A stretch of DNA of 64,000 nucleotides from Paraburkholderia sp. PGU19 (GCF_013426915.1 NZ_AP023182.1:558001-622000), one strand, 5' to 3'; positions 53,384-62,446 are shown, counted from the stretch's first letter. Translations and numbers: made by a program. Notes: generated by a model not told the origin, from the sequence alone.

Positions 53384-53836
53384 ATGACTACGCCCAACCT
53401 GCATCCGTCCGGTACCGGCGCGAAAATCGTTGGCAGCACCGGCGGCGCAGGGCCCGGACCGGAGGTGATGGCAGCGACCACGCTCAATGGCGACAAGGTC
53501 ATGTCATCCGACGGCGAACACGTGGGCAAGATAACCGACCTCATGCTGGACGTGCGAAGCGGACGGATTGCCTATGCAGTCCTCTCGACCGGGGGATTCC
53601 TCGGCCTCGGTCATACGCTGCACGCTATCCCGTGGAGCGCACTGACACTGGATGCGATCGACCGATGTTTCGTCGTGGACATCCCGGCCCAGCGACTCAA
53701 GGATGAGCCCGGTTTCGACAAGGACCACTGGCCTTCGATGGCGGACGAAAAGTGGGGCACCACGGTCCATCACTATTACAACCGCGAACCCTACTGGACC
53801 GCTACCCGTGCCATCCGCGAAGGACGCGACAGCTAG
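53384..53836 (+). CDS. PRC-barrel domain protein
   Basis: A 150-residue protein. After a flexible ~30-residue start comes a PRC-barrel: 'LNGDKVMSSDGEHVGKITDL', 'RSGRIAYAVLSTGGFLGLG' and 'HAIPWSALTLD'. The C-terminal tail is rich in Trp/His/Tyr. These proteins occur often in soil bacteria, sometimes with stress genes; the role is unclear. GGGAG precedes the double ATG at 53381/53384. Confidence 0.82.
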   Translation: MTTPNLHPSGTGAKIVGSTGGAGPGPEVMAATTLNGDKVMSSDGEHVGKITDLMLDVRSGRIAYAVLSTGGFLGLGHTLHAIPWSALTLDAIDRCFVVDIPAQRLKDEPGFDKDHWPSMADEKWGTTVHHYYNREPYWTATRAIREGRDS

Positions 53837-53974
53837 AAATCCTGCGGTAACCGCCTGCCTCGCCGCCGATAGCTGCGAATAGTTCTCATGGATTCTGAGT
53901 GGCCAGGCAGTCTCGTACGTCAGAATCCAATGGCCGGCGCCATATGACGACGCCGGTTTTTTTGCCATAGTGCC

Positions 53975-54496
53975 TCAGGATGTTGAGCCTGGCTGTGGCC
54001 ACGGCCACCCCTTCTTCTCGTCGGGCGCATCCCACTCAGCGAGCGGTGCTGCCTCGACCGAATCTTCGACCGGGCTTGCGTCGTCAAAGGTGATGGCCGC
54101 CAGTTCTTCCGAAGTGCCGCTTTTCAGCTCGGGAAGCCCGGTCCCAAACCAGCTTACCTTCTTCTGCATATGAGCGGCATATGCTTTCCAGCCATAAGTG
54201 TCGCCATCAAACAGGTCGTGCTGAACGGTCGACGCAAGCGCCTCGCGGTTAAGGTCTGCCTCGAGCAGTTCCTTGGGCCATAGGAAGAACGCGCTGGCGA
54301 CGCGTGCGCCAAATTCGGCCGCTGTCATCCTCGGCGCAACCATGCGGAGGAAGACGAAGGTTTCAAGCGATTCCTGTTGTGCCGCGAGTTGCGTGACCGG
54401 CGTGTCCGGCTGTCCGGTTTTGCTGAGACAGCTCACAGCTTCGAGCATATCCCCCAGGTGCAACAGCAGTTCGCGTCGGTCAAATCGGTCGTCCAT
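53975..54496 (-). CDS. Protein of unknown family (full copy)
   Basis: A 173-residue soluble, mainly helical protein from ATG 54496 (AAGGAG upstream). The N-terminus is 'MDDRFDRRELLLHLGDMLEA', then 'FLRMVAPRMTAAEFGARVAS' and 'AYAAHMQKKVSWFGTGLPEL'. The C-terminus is acidic and Pro/Trp-rich ('DEKKGWPWPQPGS'). I do not recognise a family. A second copy truncated after 48 residues lies at 39815-39961, which shows that the family has been duplicated in this region. Confidence 0.6.
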   Translation of the reverse strand: MDDRFDRRELLLHLGDMLEAVSCLSKTGQPDTPVTQLAAQQESLETFVFLRMVAPRMTAAEFGARVASAFFLWPKELLEADLNREALASTVQHDLFDGDTYGWKAYAAHMQKKVSWFGTGLPELKSGTSEELAAITFDDASPVEDSVEAAPLAEWDAPDEKKGWPWPQPGSTS

Positions 54497-54704
54497 TGCC
54501 GTATCTCCTTCCGTTGCGTTCCAGCCCAATAATACTCGCCGGTCTTGCTGCGTGTTCAGCAGGAGCGCGCGGTCTCACGTGCCGGCATCAGTCGACGAAG
54601 CCGCCTGTCTGTCTGCCATCTGCTTTCGTATCCGGCCAATCTCCGTGTCGATACCTTCAATGGCCAGGCCATGGAACTGAAGGTGCCTGCGCATGAACGA
54701 CCAT

Positions 54705-55165
54705 TGAGGCGCTGCGCTCGCAATGACGATGCACTGAAGCCCGGAACGAACCCGGGGATGGCGGAGATACCGTCGAAACACCACAAGGAGTGGAATCACG
54801 GCGAGGCCCGGCGCTGTCATGGCCGCCCATCCGGCAATGGCGCCGGTAGTCCCCGTCGCTTGATAGCCGACTGCGACCACGTAGAGTCCGATCAGGCGTG
54901 CTTCGCGTGACTACGACAGTCTCATTCGATTGGGCATCAGTCAGAACGCGTGTCGCTGCACGACCAGTTCGTCGCGAACGACAGAAATCGAGGCCAGACC
55001 GGCGAAGCTAGTCAGCGTCGCCTTGAGCAGCACGAGAAACAGACCGAACGCGTTCATGCTTTTCTCGGAAACAGCGTGCCCACCACACCTGACGCCAACA
55101 ACACGTAAAACGGCGGGACGAAGTATTGAGCGACCAGCGCCGCGACGCCGACGACGGCTAATCGT
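54705..55165 (-). pseudogene. Chromate transporter (short-chain CHR pair), decayed
   Basis: On the minus strand 55165-55054 gives the end of a first CHR half ('VAALVAQYFVPPFYVLLASG'). ATG 55057 then starts a second half, 'MNAFGLFLVLLKATLTSFAG', 'SISVVRDELVVQRHA', followed by at least two frame changes ('VLTDAQSNETVVVTRSTP'). It resumes with 'GLYVVAVGYQATGTTGAIAG' and 'MTAPGLAVIPLLVVFRRYL'. The two halves overlap as in chrA1/chrA2 gene pairs that export chromate. Neither is functional. Confidence 0.7.
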
Positions 55166-55247
55166 CATTCTTTCGACTCTTGATTCTCGCCAATACACCA
55201 CCTATTGTGGAAAGTGCCATAACGGCACAAGACATAAGGAGTACATC

Positions 55248-55406
55248 ATGCCGTCGCCCAGAAAGGCCTCGCCTGCTCACGGGGCTGAAGCCGAGATGTC
55301 GAGCAAGAAGAAGGTAGCCTCGCCGGCGAAGGGCGCCGGAAAGGCGCAGGGCGAGAAAAGCCCTCAAATGGCCAAGCAGCGCCCCAAGTCCAAGTCGAAA
55401 GCCTGA
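55248..55406 (+). CDS. Small Lys/Ala/Ser-rich basic protein
   Basis: A 52-residue, highly basic, disordered protein starting 'MPSPRKASPAHGAEAEMSSK' and ending 'PKSKSKA'. AAGGAG lies upstream of the ATG 55248, and a strong terminator overlaps its stop codon, which together support a real, separately transcribed gene. It resembles histone-tail-like or stress-related small proteins; no family is assigned. Confidence 0.6.
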   Translation: MPSPRKASPAHGAEAEMSSKKKVASPAKGAGKAQGEKSPQMAKQRPKSKSKA

Positions 55407-55446
55407 AACGGAAACGCCCCAGAAACGGGGCGTTTCCGTTTCAGGC
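55401..55446 (+). terminator. Strong hairpin terminator overlapping a stop codon
   Basis: GCCTGAAACGGAAACGCCCC (55401-55420) pairs perfectly over 20 bp with the bases 55427-55446 across the loop AGAAAC. The stem contains the TGA of the small basic protein. The TTTCCGTTT stretch in the 3' arm is U-rich, but no separate U-tail follows. Confidence 0.85.
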
Positions 55447-55806
55447 GAAGCCGATCGACTCGACGTACTTCACATACTGCTACTACCAGCAAAGGCGCCG
55501 ACGAAGGCCGCGTCGGTTCCGAGTCGAGCAGTTAAACATCGTCCGGCGGCCAATGCCTTTTCTGCTATTACATTGCCCGCGAGTATTGGGGCGGCCAGGC
55601 GTGGCCGGCGTCCATACATACGCCCGCGGCGACGGGGCTCCATTGACCAAACTCGCGCCGGGTTACTTGCGCAATGCGGGTCATGCGATTTCTCCCATCA
55701 TCGGCGCAAGGTGCCTATCAGGTCAGGCAGCGTCGAACGCACCTGACCTGCGGAACCCGCTCTCATTTCCTTGTCGGTAAGTTGCTGACTATGGCTGCAA
55801 CATCAA
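55447..55806. other. Intergenic stretch, nothing recognised
   Basis: About 360 bases between the terminator and the aspartase fragment. No gene, repeat or RNA was identified. Confidence 0.45.
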
Positions 55807-56062
55807 TCACCACTGTTCAAGCATTTCCTCCTTGCTTGCCACGCCGTCATTGACCACCTTTTCCAGCAGCGATTGCTCGGATGCCGCAGCCTGATTGACC
55901 AGCGCCGAAGCCCGAACATAGCCGACCTTCGCTTTCACCGACTGGTGCAATCGCCGTCGATTCGAGCAAATGGCCCTCGCTTGCAGCCTGATTCGCCTTC
56001 AGCGGACGCACCACGCGCTCATCGAAGAGATCAGCGGCCCGCTGTACCATGCCGATCGCTTT
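55807..56062 (-). pseudogene. Aspartase/fumarase-superfamily C-terminal fragment
   Basis: The minus strand reads 'ADLFDERVVRPLKANQAASE' and 'GHLLESTAIA'. In a second frame it then reads 'KVGYVRASALVNQAAASEQS' and 'LLEKVVNDGVASKEEMLEQW', ending at a stop at 55809-55807. This is the C-terminal domain of the fumarase/aspartase superfamily, related to the intact gene at 58950-60362 but clearly a different copy. One frameshift near 55950 and the missing rest mark it as a relic. Confidence 0.65.
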
Positions 56063-56094
56063 GAACAGCGACACGGCGATAAGCGGCATGGCAC

Positions 56095-56398
56095 GTCGGC
56101 ATCGGGCGTACTGCAGCTTCTGCTCGGCGCCGTCGTGCTGTACGGCGGGCTGTGCTCCGCGCTTCAACCCACACCATTGCAGCGCCGCTCTGACGACCGC
56201 AGCTTTTTCGTGAGCGGCGTATTCGGTGGCCTGCTGAGCGACCTTTTCGGGGTTTCCGGACCGCCGCTCGTCTTTCAGTTCTACCGGCAGCCATTGACGC
56301 TCGTCCAGATTCGCTGCGCCCTGTTACTGACCTTCGCTATAACGAAGATCGCCGCGATGTGCGAAGGCGTCGCATGTTTCAGCCTTGCTAACGCGTAG
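56095..56398 (+). pseudogene. TauE/SafE-family permease C-terminal fragment
   Basis: The frame reads 'VLQLLLGAVVLYGGLCSALQ', 'VSGVFGGLLSDLFGVSGPPL' and 'FQFYRQPLTLVQIRCALLLT', the C-terminal helices of a TauE/SafE anion exporter. The N-terminal half is absent. It meets the aspartase fragment almost end to end. Confidence 0.65.
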
Positions 56399-56510
56399 TA
56401 TTAGAGTTAGTGATACTGTTGACTGACCTGCTGTTTTCTTGAATTCGCCGCCCTACACTGGTTCCCAAGGTGCATCGACACAAGCACCAAACCGGAGACA
56501 GGAGACGATT

Positions 56511-57905
56511 GTGAACAAACAGGTTTTACTCGAAGACTTGCCGCTTCGCCCATTTCATGTGGGCGTCGCGTTCAGTGGAACTGGCGGTCAGTTCAGCGAC
56601 GGCTTCGTGCTCGGCATCATCGGCATCGCGGTCAGCATGGCCGCCGTGCCGCTGCATCTCGACGCGCTGTGGATGGGCCTGCTCGGCGCGGCATCGCTTG
56701 CGGGCCTGTTTTTCGGCAGCATGCTGGCCGGCCCGATTGCGGACAAATATGGCCGTCGGACGATTTTCGCGTACGACATGCTGCTGTTCACGGTCGTCTC
56801 TGCTGCGCAGTATTTTGTGACATCGCCATCGCAGTTGCTCGTCTTGCGGCTTTTACTCGGGCTCATTCTCGGTGCCGACTACGTGGTGAGTAAGTCCCTC
56901 GTGACCGAATACTCGCCGCGCCGTTATCGTGGCCGTTTGCTGAGCGTGCTCGCAGCAGCGTGGGCCGCAGGCTATGTCGGCGCATATCTCGCCGGGTTCG
57001 CCATGCGCGACATCGGCCCCGACGCGTGGCGGATCATGCTCGCGGCCAGCGGAATCCCCGCACTGTTGATTCTCCCGTTCCGCCTGATCGTTCCCGAATC
57101 GCCGATGTGGCTGATGAAACGGGGGCGCGGTGACGAAGCGCTTGCCATTGTCCGTCGCAGATTCGGCCCGGAAGTCACGCTCTCGGCAACAGTAGCGCCG
57201 CAGCAACGTCAGGGAGCATGGTCGCAGCTGTTCTCGCCCCGGTGGCGCAAGAACACGCTGGTCGGCTGCGTCTTTTATACCTGTCAGGTCATTCCATACT
57301 TTGCATTGGGTACGTTCGCGCCGAAAGTCCTCGAAGCTCTGCACGTCAAGGACAAATTCGTGGGCGGCCTCGTCTATAACGTCCTGCTTCTCGCTGGCGC
57401 AGCGATCGGTCTGCTACTGATCGACAGGATCTCGCGCCGCACGTTTCTCCTTGGAACCTTCTATCTCGCGGCGCTTGGCCTCGCAGTACTGACTTACGCG
57501 AGCTTCGGGCCGATCGGCACGATGATCGTCTTCGGCCTCTTCGCGTGCGTTCTGTCGGCGGCAGCGAACCTCGAATTCGTCTATCCGCCCGAACTCTTTC
57601 CAACGCACCTTCGTGCATCGGGTGTGGGTCTCGCGGTTGCATCGAGCCGCTTTGGTTCAGCCATCAGCACGTTCCTGCTGCCGATTGCTGTACAGCAGGT
57701 CGGTATTCATGCAGCGCTGGGTGTCTGTGTCGCGGTACTGCTATTCGGCGGTGTCTTCTGCCACGTCATGGCGCCCGAAACGGGCAGCGAGAATCTTTCC
57801 GATGTGAAATCGGACAGAGTTGCTGACGATCAGGTAGACGCTACAGGACACCATGAAGCAACGTTCGCGACCTCGGCGCCGGGTGGCAGCAAAACGCACC
57901 TGTGA
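56511..57905 (+). CDS. MFS transporter (metabolite:H+ symporter type)
   Basis: A 464-residue, 12-helix permease from GTG 56511, which has AGGAGA upstream. Loop motifs are 'AGPIADKYGRRTIFA' (motif A between helices 2 and 3), 'RLLLGLILGADYVVSKSLVT' and 'YSPRRYRGRLL' in the first half, and 'IDRISRRTFLLGTF' in the second. It belongs to the sugar/carboxylate porter type. It stands in front of a LysR regulator and an aspartase-like lyase, so uptake of aspartate, fumarate or a related dicarboxylate is an attractive inference. Confidence 0.88.
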   Translation: MNKQVLLEDLPLRPFHVGVAFSGTGGQFSDGFVLGIIGIAVSMAAVPLHLDALWMGLLGAASLAGLFFGSMLAGPIADKYGRRTIFAYDMLLFTVVSAAQYFVTSPSQLLVLRLLLGLILGADYVVSKSLVTEYSPRRYRGRLLSVLAAAWAAGYVGAYLAGFAMRDIGPDAWRIMLAASGIPALLILPFRLIVPESPMWLMKRGRGDEALAIVRRRFGPEVTLSATVAPQQRQGAWSQLFSPRWRKNTLVGCVFYTCQVIPYFALGTFAPKVLEALHVKDKFVGGLVYNVLLLAGAAIGLLLIDRISRRTFLLGTFYLAALGLAVLTYASFGPIGTMIVFGLFACVLSAAANLEFVYPPELFPTHLRASGVGLAVASSRFGSAISTFLLPIAVQQVGIHAALGVCVAVLLFGGVFCHVMAPETGSENLSDVKSDRVADDQVDATGHHEATFATSAPGGSKTHL

Positions 57906-57973
57906 CGATCCCGGAAGTAGACGGCGCACCAGTTGCGGGACGATAGGTAAGCGCACTCACATCAGGACGCGAC

Positions 57974-58957
57974 ATGCCGTCGAACAAACCCATTGATATG
58001 CATGCTGTACAGGTCTTCGTCGCTGTCGCGGAAGAGGGAAGCATGTCTGCGGCAGCAACCAGGATGGGCATCTCGCAGTCGGGCGTATCGCAGATCATCC
58101 GGCAGCTCGAAGATGAACTCGGTGTCGTGCTGGTCAACCGCACAACGCGCCCGATGGCGCTGACGCCGTTCGGCATTGCACTGAGAAACCGGGGGGCCGT
58201 GCTAAGCGAAGAAATCGCCAATCTGAAGGCGCAGGTCGTCGAAGCAGGACGAGGCATCAAGCCCGATCTGCGCATCGGACTGGTCGATTCGTTTGCGTCT
58301 ACGTGCGGTTCGGTTTTTACGAAGAAGCTGCTAGGCAAAGTGTCGCAACTGTCGATTCGTACGGGCCTGAGTCCGCAACAGGGCGAAGCGCTTCTGCGCC
58401 GCGACCTCGATCTGATCGTCACGAGCGACCCGCTGATCGACGCCAATGACGTCGTCAGGTACAAGCTCTTCTGCGAGCGGTACTTCGTCATAACGCCCAA
58501 GAACCTCAGAACGCCCGTGAAGAGCATCGACGACCTACGCACCCTGATCAACAGCTTGCCCATCGTGAGATTTAACCGGACTTCTCAGGTGGGCATGCAG
58601 ATCGAACGATACCTCCGGCGCATCGAGATACGCGCACCGAACAGGCTCGAATTGGACAACGCCGATGCACTGACCTCGATGGTAGCGGAAGGAATCGGCT
58701 GGGCCATTACGTCGCCGATGTGCCATCTTCAGGGCGTGACACATGCTGGCAATGTTGCCACCCATGTCGTCGAGAACATGGGCCTGGAGCGCTCGCTGTA
58801 TCTCGTCGCACGCCGTGACGAATACAACGTTTTCTTCGACGACGCGTGCGACACAGCGCGCGAAGTTATCGAAACATCGTTCCTGCCGAGACTGACAGCG
58901 CTCGGCGGGGGCATTGAACAACTTGTTACCGTTGGTAGAAGGAATCTCTATGAATAA
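57974..58957 (+). CDS. LysR-family transcriptional regulator
   Basis: A 327-residue LysR protein. The N-terminal winged HTH ('VFVAVAEEGSMSAAATRMGI ... GVSQIIRQLEDELGVVL') is followed by a two-lobe effector domain ('LRIGLVDSFASTCGSVFTKK'). Its last codons overlap the start of the lyase gene by eight bases (58950-58957), and it follows the MFS gene by 68 bases. A regulator inside the transcription unit suggests autoregulation of a transporter-regulator-enzyme operon. Confidence 0.88.
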   Translation: MPSNKPIDMHAVQVFVAVAEEGSMSAAATRMGISQSGVSQIIRQLEDELGVVLVNRTTRPMALTPFGIALRNRGAVLSEEIANLKAQVVEAGRGIKPDLRIGLVDSFASTCGSVFTKKLLGKVSQLSIRTGLSPQQGEALLRRDLDLIVTSDPLIDANDVVRYKLFCERYFVITPKNLRTPVKSIDDLRTLINSLPIVRFNRTSQVGMQIERYLRRIEIRAPNRLELDNADALTSMVAEGIGWAITSPMCHLQGVTHAGNVATHVVENMGLERSLYLVARRDEYNVFFDDACDTAREVIETSFLPRLTALGGGIEQLVTVGRRNLYE

Positions 58958-60362
58958 GCTTGCTCAGGGCGAAGCTCGCATTGAACGTGACTATGTGGGT
59001 GAAGTGACGATTCCCGGCGACGCACTGTATGGCGTGAACACGGTTCGCGGCGTCGAGAATCTCACGGTTTCACCGTTGACCATTGCCCACTATCCCGCGT
59101 TTCGCGATGCTTTTGCGCAGGTCAAATGGGCTGCTGCATTGGCGAATCGCGACAACGAGGTCATCACGGGCGAGCAGTGCGAGGCTATCATTGCCGCGTG
59201 CAAGGGAGTGATCGACGGGCGTTTCGACGCCTCGCTCGTGGTCGACCTGATGGAAGGTTCGGGTGGCACATCGACCAATATGAACTTCAACGAGGTCATC
59301 GCGAATCGCGCACAGCAGATTCTCGGGCACACTGTTGGAACGTATGAGGTCGTTCATCCGAATGATCATGTGAACGGCTCGCAGTCGACCAACGATGCGT
59401 ATCCCGCCGCCTTGAAGATCGCGACCCACGCGATGCTCGGTACGCTCATCAGCGAGGTCACGCAACTCGCGGCCCTGTTCAAGGGCAAGGCGACGGACTT
59501 CGCCAATATCCTGCATCTGGGCCGGACCTGCCTGCAGGATGGGCAGCCGATGCGTCTCGGTCAGCTTTTTGGCGGCTACGCGGCTCTGACTGAACGTCTG
59601 GCCGGAGAACTCGTCGCAGTTCGCGACAAGCTGCGCACGCTACCGCTCGGCGGCACGGCGATCGGTACGGGCTTTGGCGCACCGGCGGGTTATCGCGCAG
59701 CCGTATACGCGCATTTGCAGCGCGTCACGGGCGTGGAGTATCAGGCACCCGCCAATTCCTTCGATGCCATGCAGAACATGGATGTATTCTCTCGCGTCTC
59801 AGCTGAACTTCGCACGTGCGCGGTGTCTCTTGCAAAGATCGCTTCGGACTTGACGGTGCTGTCATCGGGTCCAGTCGGAGGACTTGGAGAGTTGAAATTA
59901 CCGGAGGCGCAGGCGGGCTCTTCGATCATGCCCGGCAAGGTCAATCCGGTGCTGCCGATGGCGATGATCCAGTTGAGCTTCGCAGTCGTGGGTAACGACG
60001 TCGCTGTTGCGCAGGCCGTTCAATACGGCGAACTGGAAATCAATCACTTCGAGCCGGTTGTCGCTTCCCGTGTTTTCGACAGCATCGCGTTGCTGACCAA
60101 CGGTATTCGGCGCTTTGGCGAAAAGTGTGTGAAGGGTGTCGAGGCTGACGCGGCACGCAACGAGAAGCATCTGCTGGAATCGATGGCGGTTGCGACAGCG
60201 CTAGTTCCCAGAATTGGCTATGCTCGCGTGAGCAAGCTCGCAAGACAATCAGTCGCCGAGGGTCGCTCACTGATCGCTATTCTGGCTGAGTCCGGCGTGC
60301 TTTCACGGGATGACGCGATCGCTGCGATCCGCAAGGCATCGTATCCAGTGTTCGAAGCCTGA
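58950..60362 (+). CDS. Aspartate ammonia-lyase/fumarase-superfamily enzyme
   Basis: A 470-residue lyase. The superfamily signature 'GSSIMPGKVNPVLPMAMIQL' with the SS loop lies near residues 322-341. Other conserved regions are 'SQSTNDAYPAALKIA' near 144 and 'LGRTCLQDGQPMRLGQ' near 189. Aspartase (Asp to fumarate + NH3) is the likely reaction; a related lyase substrate cannot be excluded. The start ATG 58950 has AAGGAATC upstream and overlaps lysR. The deacylase gene that follows was interrupted by IS701. Confidence 0.87.
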   Translation: MNKLAQGEARIERDYVGEVTIPGDALYGVNTVRGVENLTVSPLTIAHYPAFRDAFAQVKWAAALANRDNEVITGEQCEAIIAACKGVIDGRFDASLVVDLMEGSGGTSTNMNFNEVIANRAQQILGHTVGTYEVVHPNDHVNGSQSTNDAYPAALKIATHAMLGTLISEVTQLAALFKGKATDFANILHLGRTCLQDGQPMRLGQLFGGYAALTERLAGELVAVRDKLRTLPLGGTAIGTGFGAPAGYRAAVYAHLQRVTGVEYQAPANSFDAMQNMDVFSRVSAELRTCAVSLAKIASDLTVLSSGPVGGLGELKLPEAQAGSSIMPGKVNPVLPMAMIQLSFAVVGNDVAVAQAVQYGELEINHFEPVVASRVFDSIALLTNGIRRFGEKCVKGVEADAARNEKHLLESMAVATALVPRIGYARVSKLARQSVAEGRSLIAILAESGVLSRDDAIAAIRKASYPVFEA

Positions 60363-60444
60363 CCCAACGATGTGTGAAAAGCAGGCTCTGAGATGGTTTT
60401 GGGGCCGGTCTGTTTCTGGATCAATTCGAACGACAGCATGCTAG

Positions 60445-61945
60445 TACTACTGTGTCATATAAATAATTGCGCGCTCGATTGCTGTACTAGGGAGCGAGCC
60501 ATCGTTGCATGAGCCTTAGTCCAAGCAGGATGCGCAACGTGGTAATGGAATCAGGAACGTGGCGTTGAGCGCGCTGGACTGCCCCGGGGGATGTAATCCG
60601 AGGGAAGGGCAGGCAGCGCCCGTTCAAGGAAGTTTTTTTTATCGCGTCCACCTGATTGCATTCGCAGTCGCTGAGCCATCAGAAACCCATACGCAGCGAT
60701 ACTCAATGTGGCGTGGTGGTGAAAGCCACGCCAGCCTCGCCCTTCATAATGACCGAGCCCGAACTCCTGTTTCAGGTCCTGATAGTCGCGCTCGATGCGC
60801 CAGCGCATCTTGGTCACGAACACAAGCTGCTCAAGTGTCGCCTCCTCGGGGGCAGTAGCGAGAAAGTATTTGAGCGGCTCCGTATCGCCATCAGGCCATT
60901 CAATAAGCAGCCATTCTTCGTCGCGAACCGTACTTCGCCAATAGTCGTGATGTGCGGGACGAACCCGTACGGCGGCAAAGCGTGAGGAAAGTGCTGCGTT
61001 GCTACCTTCCCGCCAGGTTACGGTTTGCCAGGCGTTCACGGGTAATTGCATGGCCAGTTCCTTCACCGCGAGCGGTTTATGGCCGGGCGCACGGCGCAAC
61101 AACTTCGGTGGCTGACCGCGCCCGCTCCAGGGCTTGGGTGGAAGCGGCTCCGTACCTGGCGCCCACACAGAGGTGACCGGCCGGATCCCTACCGCGTACA
61201 ACAAACCCAGTTCAGTTATGCCCTCCCGGAATGCGGTTTCGTCGCCATACCCAGCGTCGGCCAGCACGATGCCCGGCGCAACGCCGGATGCTATGGCCTC
61301 GCGAAGCTGGGCCAGCGCAATCTGTGGCTTGGTCTGGAAAACTAGTTCGTCGGGAATGCCAGCGCGACGGGCACGTTCCCGGTCGTCAATCCATTCCTTG
61401 GGGATATACAATTGCCAGGCAATCGGCAAACTGCCCCGTTGCGTCGCGATCGACAGGCTCACGGCGATCTGGCAGTTATCCTGTTTGCCCAGTTGCCCAC
61501 AGTATTGTCGCGCTACGCCGACCGAATGCTTGCCCTTCTTCGGGAAGCCCGTATCGTCAATAATCCAGTAATAGCCAGCCTCTTCAGCAGCGTGCAGGCC
61601 TAACGCGGGCATCACCCATTCGCGTACCCGCTGCAGGACCGCCCGGTCAGACCATTCTGCCTTGGCCACAAAATGGTGAAGTGACTGGTGTTTCGCACTC
61701 GCGTGAAGTGGGTCAATATGCGCGGCCATCGGCTCGACGCTCTTGCGTGACAACGGCATTACCAAGCCCGAACAGTAACCCTTGAGGCCGGCATGGCGAT
61801 CGGCGTGCCCTAACGCCAGCGCCAGATGATTCAGATACGCGTCAAATTCGTCGACATCTTCTCTCATCGCGATCGCCCGAAGTCTGTATTATTCAATACT
61901 ACCAGGTATCGCTTCACTGCAAATAGATTTTGTGACACAGTGAGA
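60445..61945 (-). mobile_element. IS701-family insertion sequence
   Basis: A 1.5-kb element flanked by the 4-bp duplication CTAG (60441-60444 and 61946-61949), which fits the YTAR target of IS701. The imperfect ends are TACTACTGTGTCA on the left and TCTCACTGTGTCA as the reverse complement on the right. It contains one transposase on the minus strand. The element lies opposite in direction to the deacylase gene it disrupts. Confidence 0.87.
60551..61867 (-). CDS. IS701-family transposase
   Basis: A 438-residue DDE transposase, apparently intact. It has 'YYWIIDDTGFPKKGKHSVGV' with the first Asp pair near 100, 'GIVLADAGYGDETAF' near 202, and the Glu-containing C-terminal motif 'TKMRWRIERDYQDLKQEFGL' near 370, as in IS701 enzymes. 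The Arg/Pro-rich tail is typical. Confidence 0.92.
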   Translation of the reverse strand: MREDVDEFDAYLNHLALALGHADRHAGLKGYCSGLVMPLSRKSVEPMAAHIDPLHASAKHQSLHHFVAKAEWSDRAVLQRVREWVMPALGLHAAEEAGYYWIIDDTGFPKKGKHSVGVARQYCGQLGKQDNCQIAVSLSIATQRGSLPIAWQLYIPKEWIDDRERARRAGIPDELVFQTKPQIALAQLREAIASGVAPGIVLADAGYGDETAFREGITELGLLYAVGIRPVTSVWAPGTEPLPPKPWSGRGQPPKLLRRAPGHKPLAVKELAMQLPVNAWQTVTWREGSNAALSSRFAAVRVRPAHHDYWRSTVRDEEWLLIEWPDGDTEPLKYFLATAPEEATLEQLVFVTKMRWRIERDYQDLKQEFGLGHYEGRGWRGFHHHATLSIAAYGFLMAQRLRMQSGGRDKKNFLERALPALPSDYIPRGSPARSTPRS

Positions 61946-62446
61946 CTAGGAAAAGACGAAGTGTTGAAGCTTCTTGAAAAACGGGAGATCCCGTTTTCCT
62001 GTGAGGAGCACGACCCGGTACTCAACATGTCAGAGTCGGGAATGCTGACGCTTTCCGTTGTAGGGGCTCGCTGCAAGAACCTGCTGCTGCAAGACAAGAA
62101 GGGGCACTACTTCCTCATCGTGACAAGTGCCACCAAGTCGCTGGACCTCGCTGGTATCGCTGAAGCAATCGGCAGCAAACGCCTGTCGTTTGCATCGGCG
62201 GACACGCTCTTCGCGTTGCTGGGTATCCGTACAGGCGCGTTGAGTCCACTTGCACTGGTCAATGACGAGGCCAAATCGGTGCAACTTGTGTTCGATGACG
62301 AACTAGGCAGGGAAGGGTGCTTTCTGTTTCACCCACTCGAGAACAATGCGAGCGTATCGCTTTCCCGAAGCGCGCTGGACACCTTTCTCCGCAACATTGA
62401 TCATCCGGCAAGCTGGCTACCTCTCGCCGCCAGAAAATCCGATTGA

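Larger units (their letters stand above)
60438..62446 (+). pseudogene. ProX/YbaK-type prolyl-tRNA deacylase, split by IS701 after the start codon
   Basis: ATG is at 60438-60440. The next four bases, CTAG, are the target site. Joining ATG to the bases after the element (from CTAG at 61946) gives 'MLGKDEVLKLLEKREIPFSC' and an unbroken ~168-residue ProX-like protein ('TLSVVGARCKNLLLQDKKGH', 'RLSFASADTLFALLGIRTGA') to 62446. Such proteins hydrolyse mischarged Ala-tRNA(Pro). Only the initiator codon is separated, so a short N-terminal truncation could still be translated from a downstream GTG/TTG if transcribed from the IS. It lay 75 bases after the lyase gene. Confidence 0.88.
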
